Positions 1 to 11,539 of a stretch of 64,000 bases of DNA are shown piece after piece (the stretch's first letter is position 1; the number at the start of each line of letters is the position of its first letter). The stretch is from Orthonyx spaldingii. Lineage: Eukaryota; Chordata; Aves; Passeriformes; Orthonychidae. A program made the translations under genes and the position numbers. The notes beneath the pieces are model-generated. The model worked only from the letters and a program-made list of their open reading frames with translations, had not been told where the DNA came from and searched no databases. The stretch covers positions 255,775-319,774 of the forward strand of contig VZTJ01000299.1 in NCBI GenBank assembly GCA_013397795.1, written 5' to 3'.

Positions 1-3000
1 CTGGTTCAAAAGGACGCTCGGTTCAAAATCAAAGGGAAGGTGCAGGATGCTCGAGAGATGTTGAATTCCCGCAAGCAGCAAAGCGTTGCTGCTGAAAAGG
101 TGACCAAAGTGGTGGATGCCAGAGAGAAGATCAGCTTAAAAAGGAGCACTCCAGCTGCTATTAGCCCAGCTATGGGGACACTGAATCCAGCCGTGAAAAT
201 CACCAAAACTATCCAAGTAGGTGAAGTGAGTCACCTCTGAACCCCTCAGATACTCTACAGCAGTTCAGTAAACTTTATAGTACATTAATACCTTCATACG
301 GTTACAATAGAAGCAACAATGATACAGTTCATTTCAGCCTGTGGGGTAGGATTCTGATCCTTTTGTGTGTCCTTGCAGCTGCTTGAGACTTTCTGTAGAA
401 TCACGCCTTTCCTTTAAATTTTCATTTTAATTTTGGGCCCAAAAAGACCAATGCAGCGCACATGTCAGCATTAAAGGAGATGTCTTGAATGGTTAAGTAG
501 TCTCTTTCCTACCCAAATGCAAACAAAATGGTGCAGGTTTTTTTGTCATTCTTATACTGCCCCTCTTTGCAAGTCTGATGTGGTGGATTGTCCTGTGTAG
601 GTAACTGGTTTATCCTAGTGGTGGGATAATGGTTTAGAATATGCAGCTGTGTTTGTATCTAAGAAAATTTAAAATTCAATGAGCTCTTCTGCAATTGTCT
701 CTTTTTATACTTGTGTGGTTTTCAGGAAAGCCCTGGCTTTCAGGGAGTTGCCTGATCACATGAAGCATTCCTGTTGAGGCTCAAGATTTATTTCAATTGT
801 ATTATAATCAGTTGGTCACCCTGACCTGCTGATTTCCTGGGCCAGTGTTTGGATTTCACTTTGCTGCACGCACAGCAAGTTGATTCTTAACCAGCTTCTC
901 TGAGAAACAACTGCTGTTGAACTGTGTCTGTTATGTACAATGGGCAGAGTCAGAAGAGAAGTTTCCAGAATATCAGGATTGTTGTTTGAGTGGTTTTGCT
1001 CCCTGCCTCTACAAACATGTACCTGAAGTTTCATTTTCATTACCTCTTCCATTTTCCTCCTCCCAAAAATCAGCAGTGTGCTTACGCATACCCAGAAATC
1101 TCCTCTTGTCGTCAGTTTGAAAGCCTAGATGAGTCTGCTTTCTGTTTAGCTGTGGGTTTTGCTCAAGGGCATCAAACATGTTTCTTCTGTAAATTAACCC
1201 AGGAAGTTTCTCAGTATTCTGCAGGTTTACTGCCAGGCTGATGTAAGAAAGAGAAAGGACTCTTGTGGCAGTAAGAAGGGCTAATCGCAGAGCAATAGAG
1301 CAGTCTGTTCAGCAGTCGTTAATTAGGAGGGTGATTAGTACTCTTGCTGTCCTTCTAAGCCAAATCACCACCATCAGCCGTGAGGAACTGAACATTTTCT
1401 ACAAAGTTTCTAGGAGTTAAAGTGGCTTCCAGAGACTTAGTGCAGTAGCTGTTTGTTCTGACATGGTGTTTTTGCGGTTTTTTTGTGACTTGGTTTGACC
1501 AATAGTATTTTTTGTTTGTTAGACAACATAGTGCAAGGAAACATGTATATTTATATATAGGATATAATGGTGATTCAGACTGTAGACAGAACCTTGCACA
1601 TAAGCAGTTATATAATCAATTTTAAAAATGTTTGTACTGAAATTTCAAATTGCCCATGACCCTCCTATCTTCCCAAATGTGGAATCAGAATCAAACTAGC
1701 AGATCTTGATCCAAGGTACAGCACACAGCTCTAAATGTGCTGTCCTCTGGTCTTGTTTCTCATAGAGCAAGGAAAAAATCTTTGAAATCAAAAAAATTAC
1801 TGTAGGTCTACTGCTGTTTCTGTAGGATGGGTATCCTTGTTTCTGAATTGATTAGCAAATTGAAACATGAGGTGCTATGGTATAAGTTACAGTCTAGAGA
1901 ATATGCAAATCTGAAGATTTTACTACCTGTGTGGACTACTTTTGTAAGAAGATCCATTCTTTAATGGACAGCTTCCAGCTTTTTAAAAGAACAAAAGGGC
2001 ATTTTAAGGATGTTGTTGCATAATTTCAGCTGTTGATTGGTACAGCTGCATTCCCTAGATACTTCTGTTGTGGTGTCCCTGTTTCATGATACAGTGAGCT
2101 GCAGAAGGGGCAGGTACACTACCCTGTGCATCATTTTATTCCACTACAGCTTATTCCAGCTCTAGTGCTAAGGGGCAGTGTATACTTCTCCCTTTGTTTG
2201 ATGGAGATATTTATGTTTGGTTACCTGCAGCATGAAAGAAGAGACAACTACTTTCTTACTTACCTGTTCATGGTTTTGTACTGGCAGAAATGTAGATCCA
2301 GTCAGTCCTGACAGGACTGAAGTTAACTTCCCTTTCCAATAATCTTGGACTAAACCCTAAGTAATCTGAATCCATTTCTTTATATGATCTTAGATCTTAA
2401 TTTAAGTGAAGCTATCTCATATTGAACATATCACAGGAAATACAGGTGTTACCTAAGAGCATATTGTGGTAATATATTTCAAAGCAGGAAGGTGAGTTTC
2501 ATTTAAGTGATCTCATGGTGTTCAACTAAAGCTTTGATGTTCTGTAATGAGGAACTGATGGACTGCAGTGCTTAATGCTTTGGTTCTTTATCTCTGACTG
2601 TAGCAGAAGGCTCCAGTTCCTGGACACTCTCATCCAGCAGGAATGAGGATCAATGTGGTGAACAACCACACACATAAACAGGTGTGTACCTGCTCTGTAC
2701 TCTGTTTGTTACCTTTGGCAGGGAAGAAAGTGTGTCCATAAACATTGGCAGGTGCAAAGAAAACTCCTAAGTAGGAAAGAAGTGTTTGGAAGTTCTCCAT
2801 CAGCTTAGCTTCCATGTCTTGCGTGGTTAAGATAGCTTCATGGTAGTTAAAGTTTCCATTTAGTATAATTTATCTTGATTCCTAGTGTATTATCTGAATG
2901 AGAAGTAGATATTCCCAGTTTTATCTGTGTGCGCTAGTGGTATTACTTTCCCTAGAGGTTGACCTCTAGCTCTGATGTTTTTCTGTACATGTCTTAGTGA

Positions 3001-6000
3001 CACCACATCAGATCAAGTTGTTGGTTGTTTTGATTCACCGTGCTGCCAGCCTCTTCAGAGAGTGGATGTGATTGTACAGTGAGGTGGGGGAGGGTATAAC
3101 CTTCCTGTGAAATCCCAGCTATGACCCACTGCTGGAAACCTGATAGTGAATGATGTTAACTACTATTCTGATGTACTTTCAAAGTTCCCATAGCCCTTAT
3201 CAAGCAGATTTTAGAAAGACCCTAGAGTATTTTCTTCCTGGGATAAGTTTTAAAGGCCTTTGTCATAGCCTCCAGCCATTCAGCCACCTTACTGCCTTGG
3301 GTGCTTTCAGAGAGCAGTTGCATGTTTTTGTTGCTTACGTTGATGCCTTTTCCTGGGCTTACCTAGAACAGAGGCTAGATAAAATTAAGATGATAATAAA
3401 AAGCAGGTATTTCTTCAAAAGCCTTCTTGGTACCTTCAGGCAGTCGGAGCCCACCCAGGGCTACAACCAAAATGGACGACGGGTCACAGGTTTTTCGTGC
3501 TTTATAATTTTTGGTCTTTTTGCATGTCAAGGTTAGACCTCCAGTTATAACCTCAAATAATGAAGTCATCCATCCCAAGCTTGCCCCCCCCCAGTTTCTC
3601 TGCTCTTTACATTATTTGGGGCCTAAGACTGTAAGGTATCCTTGAGTTTCAGACCCAGAGAGAAATTGTTTTGTCAAAGATGCGAGAACAGTAGCTCCAG
3701 AGTTATATGAAAAATAGACGCTAAAAATCCTAAGGCATCAATGTTATTTTGTGTGTATCTAGACATAAAGTATTGCATGAAATACTGGAAAACTGGCATT
3801 CACAATATCATGTCAGGGGTTTTTTTTTTCCTTGATTATAGTAATTTTAGCTATTTGTATATGTTACCTTTATGCTGGTCTGCTACCCTCACCTACCCAG
3901 ATGCTGTTGTTTAAGGAAGTGTCTTCATTATTCTGACCTCATCACTGTAAACATGGAATCCATTTCATTTTGTCTGAAACTCAGGTCCATTGTCTGATGC
4001 CTAGTGTTTTTCCACACTCTTACTTTGCTGCACAATTTTCCTCTGTTCTCTATCCATTTGGGGTTTTTTTTCCTTCATAGCATTTCTGTGACTGGAACAA
4101 CTTCCCTGTTTGTAAACCAGAATCTTGCTGACTGTGACAATCCACTGATTTTGCAAGCTCTCATTGCTAATCCCTCCATTTTTCTTTACCTTTCTACTGA
4201 ATTAATGGGAAGCTGTTTGCAGTTGTGATTTCTTGTATTCTGGACACTGCTGTATGTGTCTAAACTTTTTCTTAACATTATTTAGAGTCAACGAAAAAAG
4301 TATTTGTGTAGGAGTTCACCTCAGTATTTTAAGGCAGGGCTATGAGTGTTAAGTTGAACTGGAAAATTAATTATTCATTCAGTAAAGCTCTTAGTGCAGT
4401 GTTTTCTAGTGCCAGATGGATATGTTCTGTGTTAAGGAAAGCAGGCTATTGAAAAGGAATGTTCAGTTTAGGTATATTCAGCGGGCATTTGTTTAATTAA
4501 AAAAACCCAAAAAAACAAAACCAAAAAACCCCGAACAAACAAAAAAAAAACCCAAATCACACACCCCTAAACTAATTTAAAAATCACATGCACAGGCTTC
4601 AACTGTAAAGGTGGGAGGGTGCTAAATAGTAAGACACTGAGGTTTTATTCCATTAATGTAGCTTCAGCAGTCCTAGTGAGGTCTAGGAGTAGAAGAATCT
4701 GTATGTGATTTCAGTGTATATCTAGGGAAACAGATTTACTGTGGTATTTTTGGCAAAGAAGTGTGGTAGTTTTTATGTGGATATTTTGACGTGGACTTGT
4801 ATACCTGAAGCTAAAATCCAGTGTAATTGTGTTCATGGTTGAAGGCAGGAGAGAACTACCTATTTTTGAAATGTCTCAGTGAAATCTACCTGCGTGTAAA
4901 CTATTGCCTTCTTCACTTCAGGGTCTGTATGACACGGAGGATGATGATGAAAGCGTCTCTCCCCTTCCTAGCAAACAGATGAAAATCACCACCACAAACA
5001 GTTTCCTGCACAACTCGGTGAGAGATTATCTGAACAGTCCCCACCATGCCATGCTCACATTGCATGGACTCATAGGCTGTCTTCACAGGGCTTATGTTCT
5101 TTTAAAGTCTGTAAATGATGTTTTCTCCTCAAATATTTGCTCTTTACCCCACCCTTCCCTTGTGCCAGTGCTTCTACTGTTATTTTTGGAACAGAGTTCT
5201 TTTAGGGTAACTGGTTTTATGGGCCCTTAGCAGCCAGAATGTGTGCTTTCTGCCCTGCTGGCAGGTTGCTGCATCTTGGCTCTTGGCTTTCTTCTTGTTG
5301 AGGAAGTGTGTTGAACCTGTCTTGTTACTGTTTGAGTAAACCAGTAAGGGAAGCTTTCTGCTGCTTCTGGAGTTTGGGCATCAAAACAGGACATCTCTTG
5401 CTGTACAAAAATCTTAGTAGGCATCTTGTTGGGAAGGACTGTTGCTCTGGAGAAGATGGAATTTCAGTATAGACAAATGTAAGGTCCTGCTTTTGACATG
5501 GGGTGACGCTTTGCAGCTTAAACTGAGAACTGACTGGCTAAAAAGCAGCTTTGTAGGAAAGAGCCTGGGAGTCCTGCTGTGTGATCTGCTAAGAATGAGT
5601 GAGTAGTGCATCCTTCCAACAACAAAGGCCAACTGTAGATGTAGAGAAATCATAGCCAGCAAATCAAGGAAGATAATTATTCCTATTTGACATTTTGAGA
5701 ATGAACCCAGAATTCTATTTTGGGGCTCTGTGATACAAGAAGGACATGACTGGGACCAGTACAACAGGGTGGTCAGAGGGCTGCAGCATATTATGTGTGA
5801 GGAGGGTAAGAGAGCAGTGTCTCAAGGCTAAGAAGGCTGTAGTGAGACCTGTCCACTCTCACTGCCTGGTCATGGAAAAGGCTCCTTTTCAGGAGTGACC
5901 ATGGAGAAAACAAACCAATAAATGTGCTGCAGCAAAAGAAATTCTAGTTGGTGAAATCCTCATGATGTTGATCAGCATCTGGCACAGGGACCCATAGAGG

Positions 6001-9000
6001 TTATGCAATCGTCATTCTTGAATATTCACTGCTTAGCTGGATAAGACCCTTAGCCAACCTCATGTGTCTTTGAAGTTAGTCCTGTTTCAGACATGGGAGT
6101 TGGACACAGGTTTAAGCTAAGTTATTCTCTGGTTCTGGAAAAGCAAATTCATGTGGTTTTACCATCACACAGGCACTGTAGTACAGTGATTACCCCAGGA
6201 ATTTATTTGCTCATGTGGGTATTCACAACAGAGCTTCTGGCTACTTGTGATTCTCAAATAATCTTATGAGGGGTTTTTTAGGGGTTTTTTTCAGATGTAA
6301 ATTTGTTCTTTCCAGTGTTCACAGCAACTTCCAAGCACAAGTTTTAGTCTGACTTTAAACTCAGGTATTTCTAACTGCAAAGGTTACATTCCATGTCTTT
6401 GTGTGCCCTAGCTTGGTGATTCTGAGGAATTACTGCTCTTTGTACAAGGCCTCTCAGTCTTACTGTTAATGAGCAATCTTTGTGAACACTTTGTAAAGTA
6501 CTTGAAAATCTTTGGATGAAAGGAGTTTTTCAAATTCAGATCACATTGTTACAGTTCATTTAAGAAGAGTATGAAACCAAAAAGTTCTTATGAGGGAAGT
6601 GCTCTTTCTGGATAAATACACTTTTTAATGTTTATGCCCAGAAGCTTTTGGTGATTTTTTTCTCAGAGCCTTTTGAAAGTCTCCAGCACTGTAGTGATCT
6701 TGACACTGGGAAGGACATGCAGTTCTTAGTACATACTAGTAATACTCTGGTGGTGGTGCTTGAAGAAGAGTGATGGCTTTTGTAGGCTGCAGCTCTGAGA
6801 TACTTTCTTTTTTTTCTTCCTGTAGACTGGTCTGAGCAGCAATAAATTCTCTCTGTCCAAGACTGTTCCCCTGACTAAAGTGGTCCAGAACGATACATAC
6901 ACAGCTCCACCTGCACCTCCCTCTCCTATGCGGACAAAGGCCTTGACAAACATGTCCCGGACCTTAGTGACAAAGGAAGAGCCTCCAAAAGAGCCAGCAC
7001 CTGTTGAGGTGAGCTCAGGGAAGGGAAAAATGCTCTTTATAGAAGTCTCTGAAACATATGAAACTTGCTGTTCATGGGACATGTGAGCAGCTAATTTCTG
7101 CCTGCTTTTCACCATTACTTCTGGGACATCATCAAGGTTATTCTGATAACTGCAGTCAATGTCCCAAGAATTTGAAACCTGTCTAAACATCCTTTCCCTG
7201 CACATGGTCCTGGAGGAATCCATATTACAGGGAGGTGGCAGTTGTTGTTTGGACACTCCTTGGTGGCTTTCATGTGCCTAGAAGTAGTATTTTAACACTG
7301 TTTGATATGCTGTATGTCCACTCCAGTTAGCAAGGAGAAAAAAGACTTCTTCCAAATACAGCTTCTTGCTGTACACATGAGACCTCCCAGGCAATTTGTA
7401 GACAGCCTGCCTGAAATTGCTTTGCCAAACTGCTAGATGTTGGGTACAAGTAACCCACGAGGTGTTCCTAGGTGTGTTGAGTTCAGCATGCTCTTGGGAG
7501 GCTGGAGCTGTGTTATGGGGTTTGTTGGCTGGCGTAGAGTACAGCAGAGGCAGGTCCACACATTAAAAGTGTGAGCATGACCAGAGTACTGTGTATGCAG
7601 ATTAAGTTAGTGTCACTCTTGGGAGTAAGAGTGAAAAGTTACTTCAGAGAGAAACTAGCATGGAAAAGGAGCTCCTTTTTGCCGTCAGATGAGCTGGGCT
7701 TTAGTAAACATTGATACTTGCCATTACTAGCTGTAGCTCTCCCCTTTGTGTGTGTGTACAGACATTCCCAGACATACCCTTAGTGACTTTTTATTGCTTT
7801 CTCTGCTGTGCTGTCGTTACGATCCGGTTTAGACCCAGAGGAGCAAAGAAAGCTGAGTCTCTGTATAAAACTGAAAGAACTTTGAAGGTTCAAAATATTC
7901 CCAAAAAACATGATTAAAACCAAACTAGGTTAGATGTTGGTGCCAAATAATGGATATATTTTATTTAATAGTACAAGAGGCAGAGAGAGAGAGAGAAAAA
8001 AGAAAGAAAGAAATAGAGAAAGAGGTGTGTGTGGGGAGTGGGGGACAGGGAGAGAGTGACAGCGGTTAGGTGGAAGCAGATCACTCTTCCGAGGGTCCCA
8101 ACGACGTCTCATTGCTCCCCTCCACCAGATCTTCTGGGTAGTGATGGTCCTCTGCTGCCACCACGCCAAAGAGCATAGAATCCAGTGGATTAATATACAT
8201 TTTGGGCAGGTGGGAACACCCAGGTGCCTCCCTTGCAGGGGCCTGTTTGACACTGTCCCTTGCAACACTTTGGATCCGTTGCATCATCCGCAGTGCTCTG
8301 GTGCAGGGTCTGGGGACCGCTTTGGGGGGAGCCTTTGATGGGCCATAACACCCCCTCTGCTGCGGATGAGCGTTTCCCTGGGTGAAGGGGCCCCACAGCT
8401 GAGCTGGTCTGCACAGTGGAGGATGGGCATTCTCTGCCTCTCACCAGAAATTTTTTAGTTACACACCCAAAATCTCTCTTCCCCCCACCCTTCGGTGCGA
8501 AGGTCTGTGCTGGCCTGGCAGCTGATAGCCCTGGGGCTCTGGTCTCCACTCTGAAGGTGTTAGGCTTGTGCTTTGTGAATGTCCCCAGTCCTGAGTTGTT
8601 ACTTTATCGTACCTTCATCAGTGAGCAGTCCAGGGCCTCAGTCAGAAGGCCTGTTGGAGGTGTTGTAGTCTTTTCTGCAGCTTTTGTAATACAGTTCTTG
8701 TTACAATAAGCAAAAGGTCCTTCATGAAAATGTTTAAGTGGTAAACTATAATGTTTCAGTCTCTGAGAGCTGTATTGTGTGCTGTATTTCTGACCTTTTT
8801 CATGTGATGCATTTGTTTGTTTTGGCAGCTGGCGTTCAGTCCTTTGGAAGGCACAAAGATGACCGTAAATAATCTGCATCCTCGAGTCACAGAGGAAGAT
8901 ATTGTTGTGAGTGTTGCTTACTGCCAGACTGTGCATGAGTGACACTTCCTTTCCTTACCCTACCTCTTTTGATAAATCAGTTGATCTGTGGTGAATGCAG

Positions 9001-11539
9001 TGAAGAGGGGTGTGATATGGGTTTACTTTGTTTGCAAAAACTTTGAGGGTTCCTGATTGTTTTGGGTTTGTTTACATTTTTTTTATAAAAATGTGTGCTT
9101 AAGAAAATGGGACAAAATCCCACAGAGTATTTTGAGATACCTGACATCACTTAGAAGAAGAGTTCATGCCAAATGAGGCTTCTACCCAAACTTACACTCC
9201 CATCCAGAATATCTAGGGGCTTCCATTCTTACTGGGCTGAGAATGGATCTGGTCCTCGTGTGTAAAAAACAGTCCTGGGTACTGGTCGTGAACTTGCCTG
9301 CTTGTGTAGTTTCTATTACTAGTGCCAAGTACTTAGACCATAACAAACACGGTAAGATAAGTGTCCAGATCCCATCAGGTATTTAATAAGCAGGATCGGT
9401 GTGTGATGAAGCAAGTAAACCCTTCTGATGCAGTGCCTCTGATGTGACCATGGTCATGACTGACTCTCTGCCCTCAGGAGTTGTTCTGTGTGTGTGGCGC
9501 TCTGAAGCGAGCCCGGCTGGTACACCCTGGAGTGGCTGAGGTAGTGTTTGTGAAGAAAGAAGATGCTATCACAGCATATAAGAAATACAACAACAGGTGC
9601 TTAGATGGTAAGTTTGATGCCAGAGTTGCGTTTAGGATGAATAGATCAACAACGACTTTTCCACCTGAGTGGAAAGTTTAAAAGCATCTTAGATGCTAAT
9701 ATGCTAGCAAGAGAGAAATACCAGAAAATCTGTTCAAGAGCTAGATAAGGTCATAGTAACTGTGTAACATATATGCTGAATATATGCACAGTTTATTTAA
9801 GTGCAATAAAAATACCCACCCACATTTTCCTAGAAAAAGAACGTTCAGAGCTGGAGGCAGGGTCTTGATGAGTCTCCTGGTCGAACTTCCAAATGAAATT
9901 TTTGTTTCTAGTTTGGTACTAAGAGCTGGATAGTCCTTAGGAAGGCTTTACCTGCTTACACAGCTGCTTGCGAAGTACAAGTAAAACTAGTATTTGCAAT
10001 AGTTTCAGGGTGTGCTCAGAGACATTTTGATTTGGACTTATGAAGCAGTTAGTATCAGATTCTCCATAAACTTTGAACAATGCGGTCTTATTTTTTAGCC
10101 ATGTTGTTAGCGTAGAAACACATAATCACTGGATGATTATATGCAGGTGTGTTTATTGAGAGTGCTCTCTGGGAATCAGGGGTTCAGACCCAAATTATGA
10201 TCCCAACATGGATTCGGAATGGACACATTTTATACTCTTTCTTTACATAACTGTTATACAATCATATGTTAATCATTAACTTAATATTCTATTGTATACA
10301 TTATTTTCACCCAAGCATGAGTTTAAGCCTCCCTCCCCACAACGTTTCTCATGATTGTTATCCCTTTCTCATGATCCTTGTTGTGATTATTATATTTACT
10401 AAGCAATCATCGCATTATCTACCATACAGGTGGGTACAGAGGTGCAGGTTCACCCTGTGCAGGTTCACCCTGTTCACTGTCTTTAGCAAAGACAATGCCC
10501 ACTCCTGTTCCCAAGGCCTATTTTAATTACCACGATTTTGGAAACATTTTAACCCTATGCTATCAATGTTAAACTGAAATTAATGTAAAACTGGTAATTT
10601 TTCACTGGAAATAGGTGCTTTCTCTTTCTGTAGATGAGTGACATGTTACAGATGTCAGATGAGGAGCAGATAGCTAAGAATGGGAAATCTTCTTGTGGAG
10701 GAGATGAAGTCCCTGCTAAGGGCTTCATACTTCTGTGTAACTTCTTAATTAGTATGATCCTTTGTATTGTATTGTTTCAGTGGCTCTTCTGTTGCTCTGA
10801 TTTTGCAGCAAAAGATTTATCAGCTGTTCTTTCTCATGTTAGCATGGCATGTTGAACTCTGTTGCTTGCACTGTTGTGTGATGTTTCAAGGATCTTGCCG
10901 TACCCCAGTTCTGATAGAATGAATTTTGTGTTTTGTTTTTGTTTAGGTCAACCAATGAAATGCAATCTTCATATGAATGGGAATGTTATCACCTCTGACC
11001 AGCCTATATTGCTGTAAGTGTCCTTCAGTGGGGAAAAGAACCAAACCCTTTTGCATGTTCTATTTTGAGAACTGTTGTCCCATGAATTTTCTTTCTTTCC
11101 CTTTCTGTGGCACAGTATGTTGAGTTGAATGCAATGTAGCTTGACTACATAGTCTTCTCAGTCCTGAGGCTCAAAAATGATCTGAGATGAGGATGTTTTC
11201 TTGTGAGAAAAGCATATTTAAAACCTTTATCTCTAATATTGGTAAGGGGGCAACGCTGATAACAGTAAGTGCAGACACAGAGTTAAAATTTATTTATCAT
11301 AAAGAGAGGTTAAATACTGCTTTTTTTTTTTTTTTGCCTTTTTTTTGTTTTTTAAATCCTCCAGCCGATTGAGTGATACCCCTTCAGTGAAGAAGGAAGG
11401 GGAACCACGCCGGTCAAGTGCAAGCTCCTCCTCAAATCCCCCAGCTGAAGTGGACCCTGACACTATCTTGAAGGCACTCTTCAAATCCTCAGGGGTCTCT
11501 GCCTCTGTGCAGCCCACAGAATTCAAAATCAAACTCTGA
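1..11539 (+). CDS. POLDIP3: POLDIP3 (SKAR/PDIP46), 5'-truncated by window edge
   Basis: Polymerase delta-interacting protein 3 is an RNA-binding adaptor of the exon junction/TREX system and an S6K1 target that promotes export and translation of spliced mRNA. Coding exons read directly from frame and splice sites: 1-216 (open at the left edge), 2604-2681, 4922-5017, 6826-7008, 8829-8906, 9478-9607, 10947-11013 and 11365-11539 (stop TGA). All junctions are GT-AG and phases agree, giving 340 residues of a family about 420 long, so roughly the first 80-100 residues lie off the window. The first exon carries the repeated 'DAR' motifs (KDARFKIKGKVQDAREML, VDAREKISLKR). The RRM spans exons 8829-11013, from GTKMTVNNLHPRVTEEDI to GQPMKCNLHMNG, including the near-invariant ELFCVCGALKRARLVHPG block. 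The C-terminus ends DPDTILKALFKSSG...PTEFKIKL as in mammals. Assignment is by recognition of the human protein and is very secure. Confidence 0.96.
2604..2681 (+). CDS. POLDIP3: POLDIP3 cassette exon, counterpart of the human TDP-43-regulated exon 3
   Basis: This 78-nt in-frame exon encodes QKAPVPGHSHPAGMRI NVVNNHTHKQ, matching the human 29-residue segment that is skipped in the POLDIP3 beta isoform when TDP-43 is lost. It is 3 residues shorter than the human exon. The acceptor is a tandem TAGCAG (2601-2606), so the exon can start at 2604 or 2607, with one glutamine more or less. The donor reads CAG|GTGTGTAC, so a short UG run, the type of element TDP-43 binds, overlaps the 5' splice site. 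Both flanks are phase 0, so skipping keeps the frame. Exon identity is seen in the sequence; regulation by TDP-43 in this species is inferred from mammals. Confidence 0.88.
3341..3700 (-). mobile_element. Probable LTR fragment (ERVL-like) in POLDIP3 intron
   Basis: Read on the minus strand, this segment has a TATA-like AATTATAAAGC (near 3500-3514). It is followed by a stretch resembling the R/U5 of common avian LTRs, including 'AAATACCTGCTTTTTATT' and 'CTAGCCTCTGTTCTAGG', and ends GGCATCA at 3341. I could not find a matching target-site duplication, so the right-hand edge is approximate and the element may be truncated. No internal retroviral gene is present. Family assignment is by memory of avian LTR ends and is tentative. 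Confidence 0.5.
4498..4565. repeat. A/C-rich low-complexity tract
   Basis: A run of A5-A10 blocks separated by CCC, lying in the POLDIP3 intron between exons 2604-2681 and 4922-5017. It is simple sequence without coding potential. Confidence 0.85.
5440..5870 (+). mobile_element. CR1 LINE 3' fragment
   Basis: The segment carries the landmarks of the chicken-repeat-1 3' ORF2 region in order: 'GTAAGGTCCTGC', the 'GAGCCTGGGAGTCCTG' block, 'AAAGGCCAACTG', 'ACAAGAAGGACATGACTGG' and 'GGTGGTCAGAGGGCTGCAGCA'. The reading frame is destroyed by many substitutions and small indels, so it is an old 5'-truncated copy. It sits in sense orientation in the POLDIP3 intron 5018-6825. CR1 is the dominant LINE of birds, which supports the taxonomic reading. 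Confidence 0.75.
7951..8560. other. Repeat-like block in POLDIP3 intron, unclassified
   Basis: A GA-rich tract (about 7979-8025, AG and AAAG units) abuts roughly 450 bp that is more GC- and CpG-rich than the rest of the intron. Antisense open frames run through it (e.g. 8081-8287 and 8190-8549) but show no family I recognise. The minus strand holds an AATAAA near 7963 and, just left of the block, TTTGGCACCAAC, faintly like a retroviral primer-binding site. A decayed retroelement is the best guess, but the ends are undefined. Confidence 0.3.
10101..10104. repeat. Target-site duplication, left copy (ATGT)
   Basis: Directly abuts the TG terminus of the solo LTR; the right copy is at 10566-10569. 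Confidence 0.75.
10105..10565 (-). mobile_element. Solo LTR with 4-bp target-site duplication, antisense in POLDIP3 intron
   Basis: A 461-bp element begins TGTTAG and ends CTATCA (plus strand), forming imperfect inverted TG...CA termini. It is flanked on both sides by ATGT (10101-10104 and 10566-10569). On the minus strand it shows the expected LTR order: a U3 with a perfect tandem 15-mer (10442-10456 and 10457-10471, GTGCAGGTTCACCCT), then TATAAAA (10228-10234), then AATAAA (10152-10157), then the CA end. No gag, pol or env is attached, so it is a solo LTR left by recombination. A 4-bp duplication fits gammaretrovirus/ERV1-type integration. It lies in the intron between exons 9478-9607 and 10947-11013, opposite to the gene. 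Confidence 0.85.
10566..10569. repeat. Target-site duplication, right copy (ATGT)
   Basis: Directly abuts the CA terminus of the solo LTR and is identical to 10101-10104. Confidence 0.75.

Noticed and set aside
7934..7960. TTTGGCACCAAC on the minus strand as a retroviral primer-binding site
   Set aside because: Similarity to the tRNA-Lys-type site is partial, the AATAAA lies too close to the supposed LTR end, and no matching LTR start was found.
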